64,000 nucleotides of DNA from a virus: IMG/VR virus record IMGVR_UViG_3300045974_000167, positions 19,560-83,559 of that record; one strand, given 5' to 3'. Shown piece by piece: positions 16,179 through 24,544 of this stretch. Below the pieces are notes generated by a model. The model was not told where the DNA came from. It worked only from the letters and a program-made list of their open reading frames with translations, and ran no database searches. Within the stretch, counting starts at the first letter, position 1; each line of letters opens with the position of its first letter. Both the position numbers and the translations under genes were made by a program.

Positions 16179-17161
16179 TGAAAAAAGAACTAGTCCTTAA
16201 CCTGATGAAGTCGTTAGGTATGCACGATCCCCTCCCCGTGAACGGGTGGTGGATGGCGCAATGCCCGCTGGCACCTTTTACCCACTCCAAGGGAAAGGAC
16301 ACGCGGCCATCGTTCGGAATGAACATGGAATCCGCTAACTATAACTGCTTTACCTGCGGCAGCGGGAGTGCCACGAAACTTGTGATGTCCCTGGATCTAT
16401 ACTCCAAGGACGACCCAATCCTTTCGGCGCGGTACCACTTCAAGCAAGCTTACGAAGTTCTACAGGGTATAGAGGACTACCTAGAGCCTTTACCCGAGTT
16501 CGGTGCTATAACCCCGAACATGCTAGAGTTTACTCCGTGGCCCGAATGGTGGCTTGAACAGTATCAACCGTGGCATCAGAGCACGACCGCCAAGTGGTAT
16601 CTACATGAGGGGCGTCCTGCGGCGGGCAGTCAGGGAATCCCGGCTGAGATAGCCATCCAGTTCGAGCTACGATACGATTACAAGTACAATCGAATCGTAT
16701 GCCCTTACCGTACCTATACAGGTAAGTTGGCGGGGGCCAGAGGTAGAGCGTGCGATCCAAACGCCACGCTCAAGCACTTCGATTACACCCACGACAAGAT
16801 CAATAATGCTCATGGGGTCTGGTACAACGAACAAGCATTGGAACTTGCGGCCCGCCACCATAAACCCGTAATCGTCGTAGAGGGCCAGTTCGACTGCATG
16901 AGTGTCGCCCGGATTTATCCCTACGTAGTGGCGGGCTTAACTGCCAAGTCTAGCGCCGAAAAGATCACTAAACTGCAAGGTTGTGATGGTGTTGTGACGA
17001 TGCTGGATAATGATGAGACAGGGGAATCGGCCCACATCCGGTACGAAACCCTGCTCCGGAAGCATGTTCCAATTGGGCGTGTTTCGTATCCAAAAGAGTA
17101 CAAAGACCCCGGTTCCCTGCCTCTCGAAGTGCTAGAAAAAGTGCTATCCGATCTTATTTAA
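16178..17161 (+). CDS. DNA primase (CHC2-type zinc finger plus TOPRIM)
   Basis: This 327-residue protein has an N-terminal zinc-binding region with C29, H36, C57 and C60 (CFTCGSGSA) as in bacterial and T7-type primases. In the C-terminal half a TOPRIM domain has VVEGQFDCMS (catalytic Glu) and MLDNDETG (metal-binding DxD). It should make RNA primers for lagging-strand synthesis with the DnaB-type helicase. It is shorter than DnaG, and no helicase-interaction domain is evident. The start codon lies within a palindrome copy and lacks a ribosome binding site. Confidence 0.88.
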   Translation: MKKELVLNLMKSLGMHDPLPVNGWWMAQCPLAPFTHSKGKDTRPSFGMNMESANYNCFTCGSGSATKLVMSLDLYSKDDPILSARYHFKQAYEVLQGIEDYLEPLPEFGAITPNMLEFTPWPEWWLEQYQPWHQSTTAKWYLHEGRPAAGSQGIPAEIAIQFELRYDYKYNRIVCPYRTYTGKLAGARGRACDPNATLKHFDYTHDKINNAHGVWYNEQALELAARHHKPVIVVEGQFDCMSVARIYPYVVAGLTAKSSAEKITKLQGCDGVVTMLDNDETGESAHIRYETLLRKHVPIGRVSYPKEYKDPGSLPLEVLEKVLSDLI

Positions 17162-17164
17162 CCT

Positions 17165-17193
17165 TTGACAATCATAGGTCGTTGTCGTACCGT
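17165..17193 (+). promoter_or_regulatory. Promoter of SSB gene
   Basis: TTGACA (17165-17170), 17 bases, TACCGT (17188-17193), with AAGGGG before the next ATG. Confidence 0.85.
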
Positions 17194-17251
17194 GTCACCT
17201 GTCGCACCAACCCGGATCACCGTAATGGTATCCATATAAAGGGGTAAAACA

Positions 17252-18034
17252 ATGGCTGTGTCTTGGTTAAAGCAGGGCGAAGATTCCGCGAAGCTGCACG
17301 AGCAGGAGAAGGCCGCGCAGATCAAGCGGCAGTCGGAGCAGGGTAAGTCCTTCCGGTTCTGGCTGAAGAAGGGCGACGAGGCCAGCATTTGGTTCGTCGA
17401 TGGCGCCCTCCACACGAAGGGCTACCTGGCCCCGCCCAGGTACTACGAGCATACGGTGTTCTTCAACAACACCTGGGACAACATCGTTTGCCCTCAGCAG
17501 ACGATGCCCAGCGCGAAGGAAGTTTGCCCGATTTGCGAGGGCAAGGACCGTGCGGCGCTGGTCAGCCTGTTCACGGTGATCGATACTAGGCCGTACACCA
17601 CGAAGAACGGAATCACCATCCCGTTCACCCGCAAGCTGTTCGTCGCCAAGCCCACCACGTTCGATATGCTGAACAAGATGGCTATCAAGCGCGGCGGTCT
17701 GACGGGGTGCCGGTTCGATGTTTCCCGTACCGGTGACAAGAGCCCGAACGTCGGAGATGTGTTCGACTTTCAGGAGAAGTCCACGGACGTTGAGGCGCTG
17801 ACCCAGATGTTCACCTCCACCTTCAAGGTGAAGGATAAGCAGTCGGGGTCGGATATTCAGAAGACCGTGAACCTCTGGGAGCCCCTCCCCTACGAGAAGG
17901 AGATCATCTTCCGTACCGGCGATGAGCTTCGTAAGATGGGCTTCGGCGCTCCCACCGGAGGGTCGGGCTTCTCGCAGGACACCTCCCCCGCCGCCGATGC
18001 TGGTAAGGGCGAGGATTACGAGACTCACCTCTAA
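17252..18034 (+). CDS. Single-stranded DNA-binding protein, gp32-like
   Basis: This protein of 260 residues contains H67-x12-C80-x11-C92-x2-C95, almost the spacing of the zinc site in T4 gp32 (His-x12-Cys-x9-Cys-x2-Cys). It also has a basic N-terminus rich in Lys/Gln and an acidic C-terminal tail (DAGKGEDYETHL) typical of SSBs. The strong dedicated promoter and GC-rich, optimal-looking codons fit an abundant protein. It would coat single-stranded DNA and recruit replication and recombination enzymes. Confidence 0.78.
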   Translation: MAVSWLKQGEDSAKLHEQEKAAQIKRQSEQGKSFRFWLKKGDEASIWFVDGALHTKGYLAPPRYYEHTVFFNNTWDNIVCPQQTMPSAKEVCPICEGKDRAALVSLFTVIDTRPYTTKNGITIPFTRKLFVAKPTTFDMLNKMAIKRGGLTGCRFDVSRTGDKSPNVGDVFDFQEKSTDVEALTQMFTSTFKVKDKQSGSDIQKTVNLWEPLPYEKEIIFRTGDELRKMGFGAPTGGSGFSQDTSPAADAGKGEDYETHL

Positions 18035-18045
18035 AACGTAAAGGG

Positions 18046-18100
18046 CCGCGCCGCCCGACCTGTGAGGGTTTCCCCCTAAGCTAACCCAGGCGGCACTTTT
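18046..18100 (+). terminator. Possible attenuator hairpin after SSB gene
   Basis: GCCGCC...CCTG pairs imperfectly with CAGGCGGC, followed by ACTTTT. It may reduce read-through from the SSB gene into the helicase operon. Confidence 0.4.
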
Positions 18101-18112
18101 AATGGAGTAACT

Positions 18113-18283
18113 ATGCCCTTGTACGTTTACGAATGCGAGAAATGCAATCTTGAGGTTGAAGTGCTTGAGAAGGTGAAGCACTATGCACCTGATTGCAAAC
18201 GCTGCGGTAGAGAGATGAAGAAGAAGATTGTTGCTTCTGCGGCCAAGGCGTTTCCAGGCGCTGCATCTTGGAGAAACGATTGA
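18113..18283 (+). CDS. FmdB-type zinc-ribbon protein
   Basis: This 56-residue protein starts MPLYVYECEKC and has a second CKRCG pair, the regulatory/FmdB zinc-ribbon family common in phages and bacteria. The GGAG in AATGGAGTAAC precedes the ATG. It sits between SSB and the repair helicase and overlaps the helicase start by four bases. A DNA- or protein-binding adaptor is likely; the exact role is unknown. Confidence 0.8.
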   Translation: MPLYVYECEKCNLEVEVLEKVKHYAPDCKRCGREMKKKIVASAAKAFPGAASWRND

Positions 18284-19575
18284 TCAATCTGACTGAAATC
18301 CCGTTATGGACGGACGCTATGGCTGTCTATCCATACTCGGAAGGTATGGAGGCGGCGTTCACGTTTGTCTCTACCTACGGTGATGAAGTCAAGATGGCTG
18401 TGCGTAGCGGCAACCATATCCTTGTGCCCCGCCGTGTCGCCCCATTGGGTGGGCATGACAAACGGGTGAGTCGGCCGCTTCCTGCAATCGATTGCAAGAT
18501 GCCGCCTCTGGATGTGGAACAGGCTGGGTGTATTTCTTCCTCGCTGAAACTTCTACAGAACGGGGTTGACCACGTTCTAGAGGCCCCTACCGGGTTCGGC
18601 AAGACCTATATCGGTTCGGCAATCGCGGCGCGACTAGGACAAGCGACCCTGATTGTGGTCCCTAAACAGGACTTGATGGATTCTTGGTACAAGACCCTGA
18701 TCAATCTTGTGGGAGTAACCCCGGATGATATCGGAATCGCCCAAGGCGCTAAACTCGACTACAAAGGCAAACGATTCGTACTCGGCATGGTACAAAGTAT
18801 CATCCGACCCGGCAAGTATGAAGAAGATTTCTACCGATCTTTTGGATTGGTTATCTTCGACGAAACGCATCGTATGGCTGCGGAATGTTTCTCCCGAGCC
18901 TGCATGTTGTTTCCTGGTATGCATAGACTCGGACTTTCCGCCACTCCTAAAAGAAATGATGGAAAAACACCTGTCATTAGTGCCCATATCGGGCCTGTCC
19001 TCGTTAGAGGTGTCACCGTCCCCATGAGCCCGAAAATCCTCGTAGAGAGCACCGGTTGCGGGCTCCCTTCGTGGATGGACAACATCGACCCCGGTAGGAT
19101 GATGGCTGCCTACGGGGCGTTGTCCAAGAATACCCAACGTAACGAAAAGATCGTAGGTTTCACCAAGAATGCCTACGGCAAGGGTCGGACTATAGTGCTC
19201 ATGTCAGACCTCATTTCACACCTAAATCTCCTTAGCAACATGCTGATCCAGGCGGGCATCCCTCCCACGGATATCGGGATGTATACCGGCGAGGTTCAGC
19301 GTGTCCTGCTCAAGCCCAACGCCAACAAGCGGGTAATCCTCGCCACCTATGGAATGTGCTCCGAGGGCACAGACTATCCGCATTGGGATACCCTGATCAT
19401 GGTAACCCCCCGCGCTAACATCAAACAGCCGTTAGGGCGTATTCTACGTAAGAAGGCTGGCAAACCCACCCCCGTTGCCCTCGACCTAGTTGATAGCGGG
19501 CGCATCTTCAAGGGCTTCTACTACAAACGCTTGAAGCAATACCATGAGGTAGGAAGCGAGGTCGTTCAGCTATGA
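18280..19575 (+). CDS. SF2 DNA helicase, UvsW/RecG-like
   Basis: This protein of 431 residues carries SF2 motifs in order: APTGFGKT (I), VIFDETHRM (II, DExH), LSATPKR (III) and QPLGRILRKK (VI). TTG 18280 is preferred because GGAGA lies seven bases upstream and it makes a four-base overlap with the zinc-ribbon gene. The family (T4 UvsW and XPB-like) remodels branched DNA and R-loops during recombination-dependent replication. A perfect palindrome lies at 18483-18496. Confidence 0.87.
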   Translation: MINLTEIPLWTDAMAVYPYSEGMEAAFTFVSTYGDEVKMAVRSGNHILVPRRVAPLGGHDKRVSRPLPAIDCKMPPLDVEQAGCISSSLKLLQNGVDHVLEAPTGFGKTYIGSAIAARLGQATLIVVPKQDLMDSWYKTLINLVGVTPDDIGIAQGAKLDYKGKRFVLGMVQSIIRPGKYEEDFYRSFGLVIFDETHRMAAECFSRACMLFPGMHRLGLSATPKRNDGKTPVISAHIGPVLVRGVTVPMSPKILVESTGCGLPSWMDNIDPGRMMAAYGALSKNTQRNEKIVGFTKNAYGKGRTIVLMSDLISHLNLLSNMLIQAGIPPTDIGMYTGEVQRVLLKPNANKRVILATYGMCSEGTDYPHWDTLIMVTPRANIKQPLGRILRKKAGKPTPVALDLVDSGRIFKGFYYKRLKQYHEVGSEVVQL

Positions 19576-20018
19576 GCAACGATACTCTGACCACCACCAA
19601 GGTTTCTTCGTTTAAGAAGTGGTACGACGCTAACAAGGAAGAATTCGCAAAGAGGCGGCGCGAGAGATACCATGCTGATGAAACTTTCCGGAAGAATGCC
19701 CTCGAAAGGTCAGCCTCTTACCGTAGAGGTAAGAGGGTTGAGGAACGCGGCCTCCCTCCCGGCTATTCTGTTACTCACTCGGATGCTTGCGAGAAACTGG
19801 GCATTGAGGCACCCGTTCTGCGAGCCTGGGCACGAAAGAACTACTACCCCGAACCCTTCCAGGCCAACAAGCGTATCTATTTCACAGAAGGGCAGATAAC
19901 CCTGCTAACGCACTTAGTTGCATTCTTCCAGATGCAGCCACCGCATCGTCGTCTTGGGCCTATTGCTCTAAAGAAACTAGACGAACTTACCTCCTACATC
20001 CACGCGAACTGGAACTAG
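19572..20018 (+). CDS. MerR-like helix-turn-helix protein
   Basis: This protein of 148 residues has a basic N-terminal tail (KRRRERY). Residues about 65-120 (VTHSDACEKLGIEAPVLRAW, then YFTEGQITLL) match the DNA-binding domain of MerR-type regulators. There is no obvious effector domain. Being a DNA-binding protein in an early operon, it is one of several candidates for recognising the dispersed palindrome, though nothing in the sequence proves that. Confidence 0.72.
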   Translation: MSNDTLTTTKVSSFKKWYDANKEEFAKRRRERYHADETFRKNALERSASYRRGKRVEERGLPPGYSVTHSDACEKLGIEAPVLRAWARKNYYPEPFQANKRIYFTEGQITLLTHLVAFFQMQPPHRRLGPIALKKLDELTSYIHANWN

Positions 20019-20019
20019 A

Positions 20020-20490
20020 ATGGCTATCAATATGAAGCCCCCTGCGGGGATTCCGCAGGTGAAATCGGTTGCAAAGTACGACGAACATTTAGCCAAGGCT
20101 GCCACAGAAGAAGAGGCACTAACGGCTAAGGCAATGGCGGCAATCAACCTTCCCAACGAATTCATCCAGCATCTAAAGTCCCCGTCCTCCACCGGTACGG
20201 TGAAGGTTGATCACCTCAAGACTGACTACGGGAAGAAGACCGTAACCCCTGTGGAGGAAACCACTGAGTCGATGGTTGCCCCGCCCATTCCGCTCGATAA
20301 GCTGCACAATCTGGCGGTTGCGGGAAAGATGACTATCAATCTTGGTAACTACGAATCTGCCCAGATCATGGTGTCTCTCACGGTTCCATGCACCAAGGAA
20401 ACCCTAGAGGACGCCTATGCCTACGCCTCTGATTGGGTGTCCGACAAGATCGAGTCTGCTGTTGCCAAGGCGAAGAAGGGTAACTCCTAA
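20020..20490 (+). CDS. Recombination-associated protein of unknown function
   Basis: This protein of 156 residues has a C-terminal half containing INLGNYESAQIMVSLTVPC followed by a helical DAYAYASDWV segment, a motif I associate with phage proteins adjacent to recombinases. It overlaps the recA start by one base, so a RecA-mediator role is plausible but unproven. A degenerate palindrome (TGAAATCGGTTGCA) occurs at 20060-20073. Confidence 0.7.
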   Translation: MAINMKPPAGIPQVKSVAKYDEHLAKAATEEEALTAKAMAAINLPNEFIQHLKSPSSTGTVKVDHLKTDYGKKTVTPVEETTESMVAPPIPLDKLHNLAVAGKMTINLGNYESAQIMVSLTVPCTKETLEDAYAYASDWVSDKIESAVAKAKKGNS

Positions 20491-21704
20491 TGGGTGTTTC
20501 CATCAAGAAGATCGCCGCCGACCCCGCGACATTACCCGTTGAACCCGTAGACCTCTCCCCAATTTCAACCCCCATCCAGGCAAAGCCCGAGAAGAAGAAC
20601 GGCAAAACTCCCGCCCCCGACTCCGCAAATCTAGACCATATTCTTGCGGCGGTACGTAAAGAAAAGGGCGATAAGATTGCCGTCAAAGGTAGCCAGATCC
20701 CCGATGTTGAGAGAATCCATACCGGCGTCTGCGAATTCGACGTAGGAACTGGCGGCGGATTCCCCAAGGGGCGCATCACCATCGTCTACGGTGTCGAATC
20801 CTCGGGCAAGACAAATCTCGCTCTAAAGGCAATCGCTTACATCCAGAAGTATTACCCGCCCGGAAAGAATCGGTGCGCCTTCATCAATCTCGAAGGCACG
20901 TTTGATCCTGCTTGGGCTACTAAAATGGGGGTGGACGTTGACCAGCTTGATGTCATTAATCCGGCATACGGAGAGGAAGCTGTTGACATTACGGATGCGG
21001 TCCTCCGAGCATCCGATCTTGCTATCTGCGTCGTGGACTCAATTGCTGTCATGGTATCAAGCAAGGAAATCGCCAAGTCTGTCGAAACCGCAGACATGGG
21101 AACTTCCGCCATCCTCATCAAGAGACTATGCAACAAGGCTGTCATTGCTCTCGCAGAAGAAGCCAGAAAAGACCACTACCCCGCCCTCGTCCTTATCAAC
21201 CAGCGACGTTTTAAGGTGGGTGTGATGTTCGGGGATCCCGAAACGATGCCCGGGGGCGAGACAATGAAGTTCCTGTCCAGCCTTACCGTGCGACTCTACG
21301 GGAAGAACATTGTAGACAAGAACTACCACCCCGACATTCCCTGCTGGAAGGACACCAGCGTAATCGTCAAGAAGGCCAAGATTCCTGTTACTTCGGCCAA
21401 CTTTGAGTACAAGATGGCGATGATGCCTGTTGGCGATATCGATATCGGGGATACGGACTCTTGGAACTTTGTATCCGGGTACCTCAAGTCCAACGGGACG
21501 CTTGTGAAGGAGAAGGAGGGGTGGCGTATGAAGATGCCCAACCTCAAGCCTGCCATCATGCCCACCCTCGCTGGGTGGGAGGAACAGTACGTCTGTGATC
21601 TTGGCTTCCGTGTGAATTGTCAGCAGGAAGTCGTGAAAATGCTACAGGATAAGAAGTTCACCGTTGCGGAGAAGGAAGAGTCCGCGCCTGCCGTTGATAA
21701 GTGA
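20490..21704 (+). CDS. recA: RecA-like recombinase
   Basis: This protein of 404 residues has a basic/proline-rich N-terminal extension of about 70 residues, then the RecA core: Walker A GVESSGKT (101-108), Walker B-like LAICVVDSIAVM and the loop region NQRRFKVGVMFGDPE with MPGGETMKFLSS, the equivalent of the RecA L2 region. It catalyses strand exchange, working with the SF2 helicase, the nucleases and RuvC encoded nearby. The first residue of the usual GPESSGKT P-loop variation is Val instead of Pro. Confidence 0.9.
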   Translation: MGVSIKKIAADPATLPVEPVDLSPISTPIQAKPEKKNGKTPAPDSANLDHILAAVRKEKGDKIAVKGSQIPDVERIHTGVCEFDVGTGGGFPKGRITIVYGVESSGKTNLALKAIAYIQKYYPPGKNRCAFINLEGTFDPAWATKMGVDVDQLDVINPAYGEEAVDITDAVLRASDLAICVVDSIAVMVSSKEIAKSVETADMGTSAILIKRLCNKAVIALAEEARKDHYPALVLINQRRFKVGVMFGDPETMPGGETMKFLSSLTVRLYGKNIVDKNYHPDIPCWKDTSVIVKKAKIPVTSANFEYKMAMMPVGDIDIGDTDSWNFVSGYLKSNGTLVKEKEGWRMKMPNLKPAIMPTLAGWEEQYVCDLGFRVNCQQEVVKMLQDKKFTVAEKEESAPAVDK

Positions 21705-21711
21705 GGCTGTC

Positions 21712-21876
21712 ATGGTGGAGGGGGAAGTTGCTAGGGAGTATGCGCGGGTTATTTGCGACAAATGCCGGGGGCAGGGATGTGAACCCAACTGGGCCACGCG
21801 CTGTGAGAGGTGTAACGGCGCTGGCTCTATGCTTGTACCGGTGACCAAAGATGAACCCGTATCTAAAACGGCTTGA
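21712..21876 (+). CDS. DnaJ-type zinc-finger peptide
   Basis: This protein of 54 residues has CDKCRGQGC and CERCNGAG, two CxxCxGxG-like units as in DnaJ. GAGG precedes ATG 21712. It overlaps the following nuclease gene by 26 bases. Probably a small zinc-binding accessory protein. Confidence 0.65.
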   Translation: MVEGEVAREYARVICDKCRGQGCEPNWATRCERCNGAGSMLVPVTKDEPVSKTA

Positions 21877-22207
21877 AAAGAGTGGTTCTTCGGGGCATGG
21901 AAAAAAGTCTGAAAAGAGGGTGGCTAAATCCCTAGCCGCCCGACTCACGCCCGCCAGCGGGGCTCTGCGGGGCGCTAAGGGGGACTTTAAGACAGAAGTA
22001 TATCTGTGCGAAGCCAAGAGCACGGTGAAAACTTCTCTCCCGATAGAACTAGCCTGGATGGTTAAAATCTCTGTAGAAGCACTCAATACCGGCAGGGTTC
22101 CTGCGGTCGCCCTTAGTTTCGTGACCCCTGACGGTTCTGCTAAGGCTTACGGTGATTGGGTGGCTATCCCCAAGCATGAATTTCAGCGGTTGACGGAAGA
22201 TAGATGA
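21851..22207 (+). CDS. PD-(D/E)XK nuclease, Holliday-junction-resolvase-like
   Basis: This protein of 118 residues has an early KKSEKRVAKSLAARL helix (catalytic Glu), GAKGDFKTEVYLCEAKST giving the D and E-x-K metal site, and a basic tail. Size and motif order fit an archaeal-Hjc-like resolvase or VRR-NUC nuclease. It overlaps the next nuclease gene by four bases, forming a recombination-nuclease pair. Confidence 0.75.
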   Translation: MNPYLKRLEKSGSSGHGKKSEKRVAKSLAARLTPASGALRGAKGDFKTEVYLCEAKSTVKTSLPIELAWMVKISVEALNTGRVPAVALSFVTPDGSAKAYGDWVAIPKHEFQRLTEDR

Positions 22208-23109
22208 AATTCCTAGAGAACGCTGTGAAGAAGGCCCACGGCCCTACACACAGCATCATCCAAGCGTTGAAGGAACACCTAGGAAAGCCCCTCAAGGCTC
22301 GTTCCCACAAAGAGATCCATGCCTCCGACCTGACCAAAGAGCACTTCTGCCCGCGAGAGGTAGCTCTACTTGATACTCTGATCCTTACCCGTAAGGATCA
22401 GCACGTAGGTACGGCTATGCGGGTGACGTTCGACGTTGGGGAACTAACGGCTAAGGCGTTCACGGACAAGTGGCTGCGCGATAAGGTAGTCGGTGATTGG
22501 TATTGTCTGCGCTGTGCGGCTATGCGTAGGTTTGTGAAGTACCCCGACCCTACCGACTCCACCGGGGGCTGTAGCACTTTGGGCCATTTATGGGAACACA
22601 TGGAGATCCGGTTTAAGGACGAGTATTTCCAGTATTCAGGTGCAATCGATTGCATTCTTGACCTAGGAGCGCCGAAGCTCACGATTGTCGAGCTTAAAAT
22701 CATGGCACCCGAAATGTTCGCCAAGCTTGAGGCCCCGCTTGCCGAGCACCGGATCCGCACCAACCTCTACATGAACCTAGTTGAGAACTCGAAACACCCG
22801 AACAAGGACAAAATCAATACAAAGTGGGCCAAAATCCTGTATATCTCGCGGGGCTACGGGAAGAAGGGGGAATCCGGAGAAGTCCTACCCTTCAAAGAGT
22901 TCGATGTAGAACGCAACGATGATGATTTAGAGACTCCGCTAGGTAAGGCCCTCGCGGTTAAACACTTTAGAGTAACAGGCCAAATTCCTGGGGGCATCTG
23001 CCCTTTTTCCTATTCCCCGGAAGCAAAATCGTGTACGGTGAATAATCAATGCTTTTCCGGAAAGTACCCCCCCGTTAAAGGACTTGACTCCAACGGCGGG
23101 AAGTATTAA
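22204..23109 (+). CDS. Cas4/RecB-like exonuclease with iron-sulphur cysteines
   Basis: This protein of 301 residues has the RecB-family core: YSGAIDCILD (catalytic Asp), TIVELKIM (E-x-K) and a downstream helix with RTNLYMN. Cysteines in HFCPRE (N-terminal) and three near the C-terminus (ICPFS, KSCTV, NQCFS) match the four-Cys Fe-S cluster of Cas4 and AddB-type nucleases. A further Cys-rich insert (CLRCAAM and GGCSTLGHL) may bind zinc. It probably resects DNA ends for RecA. A perfect palindrome lies at 22641-22654, spanning the codons of the catalytic segment. Confidence 0.85.
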   Translation: MKFLENAVKKAHGPTHSIIQALKEHLGKPLKARSHKEIHASDLTKEHFCPREVALLDTLILTRKDQHVGTAMRVTFDVGELTAKAFTDKWLRDKVVGDWYCLRCAAMRRFVKYPDPTDSTGGCSTLGHLWEHMEIRFKDEYFQYSGAIDCILDLGAPKLTIVELKIMAPEMFAKLEAPLAEHRIRTNLYMNLVENSKHPNKDKINTKWAKILYISRGYGKKGESGEVLPFKEFDVERNDDDLETPLGKALAVKHFRVTGQIPGGICPFSYSPEAKSCTVNNQCFSGKYPPVKGLDSNGGKY

Positions 23110-23141
23110 TACATGGGTACAACGATTGAGGCAGGAACCGA

Positions 23142-23681
23142 GTGCCCGTAACGATAACGAAAAAGCTTGTATCGGTGCCATCCGCTACAAGCATCCTGGG
23201 ACGGGTGATGGGTGTTGACCCGTCAACGTACACCGGCATAATTGTACTAGACGGTGATACGGTAGTGTGTCGAAAAGTAATCAATTTCCCCGAAGTAGAG
23301 GGGTATAAGCGGTTGCAACTGATTGCACGGGAGTTTATGAGGTTGGTACGGATGAACACGCCGCGCCATATCTTCATCGAGCAACAGATTTTCGGCGGCA
23401 AGTTCAACCACGCCGTACAGGGTCAAATCAGCGCACTACTCAGAATGTCGTTGTTTGAGTACGGCGAGCCGTGGTACGACGTAACTCCTACCACGCTGAA
23501 GAAGTGGGCGACGGGAAGCGGTAAGGCTGACAAAAAACAGATGAAGTCAGCGGTACTTGCTAAGTGGGGATTTGATTCAAAGAGTGACGACGAAGTAGAT
23601 GCGTATGCAATCGCCCGTCTTGGGCAATTCGTAGTCGGCTCACCGTCGCCTACGATAAAGGGTGTAAATAAAGGAGTGTAG
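23142..23681 (+). CDS. ruvC: RuvC-like Holliday junction resolvase
   Basis: This protein of 179 residues has the RNase-H-fold catalytic set: MGVDPST (first Asp), IFIEQQIFGG (Glu) and DDEVDAYAIARLG (C-terminal acidic pair), with KKQMKSAVLAKWGF matching the usual DNA-contact helix. GTG 23142 follows AGGAA by four bases. It resolves four-way junctions before packaging. A palindrome copy lies at 23314-23327. Confidence 0.87.
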   Translation: MPVTITKKLVSVPSATSILGRVMGVDPSTYTGIIVLDGDTVVCRKVINFPEVEGYKRLQLIAREFMRLVRMNTPRHIFIEQQIFGGKFNHAVQGQISALLRMSLFEYGEPWYDVTPTTLKKWATGSGKADKKQMKSAVLAKWGFDSKSDDEVDAYAIARLGQFVVGSPSPTIKGVNKGV

Positions 23682-23685
23682 AACA

Positions 23686-24444
23686 ATGGATACCAAGGAC
23701 TTCAAGCGCAACTCGTACAAGCTGCTTTCCCCGAAGACCGCGAAGGAGGGCTTCCGCGCCGTAGCCCGCAAGCGCCGTGATGTCAACGTCGCTAGCTCGA
23801 TCCTCAACATCGCGGCTGCGACCAACACCTTCCAGGGTGCCGTTGCAGAGCACATCCACCCCGGCGTTCAGCTTAACGACAAGCTGCGCGGCGCGGCCAA
23901 GCACGCCCTCGGCCCGTGCCTACAGCACGCCGTTGCTCTCGCCAAGGTGCTGAAGGTGAAGGTGCCCTCGTCCCACCGCAAGATCAAGTCGAAGAACACG
24001 GTGACCGGCGGCATCATGGACATCACCCGCCTGGGCGGCGACCTGCTCTACACCTACGTTGCAGCCGTTAACTCTGCTCGCGTAGTCCCCCTCACCGCCG
24101 AGGAGATCGCTGCCCTCCCTGCCCCCAAGCCGGTTGCCGAGGGCAAGAAGGCCAAGGTTGCCAAGACCGACAAGATCGTTGTTGATCCTGTCAACGTCGA
24201 GGTACTCAAGGTTCAGCTTTCCGCCTACCTCGCCGCTGTCTACGAGTTCTCCTGGCTGATGCTGCACGGTCCCGTTGCCGATGTCATGGGCGCGCACATC
24301 GCGCAGATCACGCCGAATCACCCCAAGGGCTTCTTCGACGCTCCCCCGAAGAAGGAGATGCCGAAGGGGTTAGTTCCCCGGAAGAAGAAGGATGCCGCCG
24401 CCGTGGTCGCCAAGGCAGAGGCAAAGAAGGCTGTCAAGGCGTAA
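23686..24444 (+). CDS. Abundant-looking basic protein, unknown
   Basis: This protein of 252 residues has a lysine-rich C-terminal tail and uses GC-rich codons like the SSB gene. A Pro/Lys hinge (about residues 143-168) divides two helical domains. GGAG precedes the ATG. It lies at the end of the recombination operon. No family was recognised; a DNA-binding or architectural role is possible from the charge. Confidence 0.72.
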   Translation: MDTKDFKRNSYKLLSPKTAKEGFRAVARKRRDVNVASSILNIAAATNTFQGAVAEHIHPGVQLNDKLRGAAKHALGPCLQHAVALAKVLKVKVPSSHRKIKSKNTVTGGIMDITRLGGDLLYTYVAAVNSARVVPLTAEEIAALPAPKPVAEGKKAKVAKTDKIVVDPVNVEVLKVQLSAYLAAVYEFSWLMLHGPVADVMGAHIAQITPNHPKGFFDAPPKKEMPKGLVPRKKKDAAAVVAKAEAKKAVKA

Positions 24445-24472
24445 AACAAACCGTCCATCGAGGCTTTTTCGA

Positions 24473-24501
24473 TTGACTTACATGGCGCGGTAATCTACGA
24501 T
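24473..24501 (+). promoter_or_regulatory. Promoter
   Basis: TTGACT (24473-24478), 17 bases, TACGAT (24496-24501), ahead of the 24545 gene. Confidence 0.8.
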
Positions 24502-24544
24502 TCATCCACTTGCGGATTTCCCCGCGCCAACGGAGTGTAAAAAA

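Noticed and set aside
17267-18181. Long open frame of 304 codons on the minus strand
   Set aside because: It mirrors the GC-rich SSB gene, has no ribosome binding site and would be the only long minus-strand gene. The + strand product has recognisable zinc-site and acidic-tail features.
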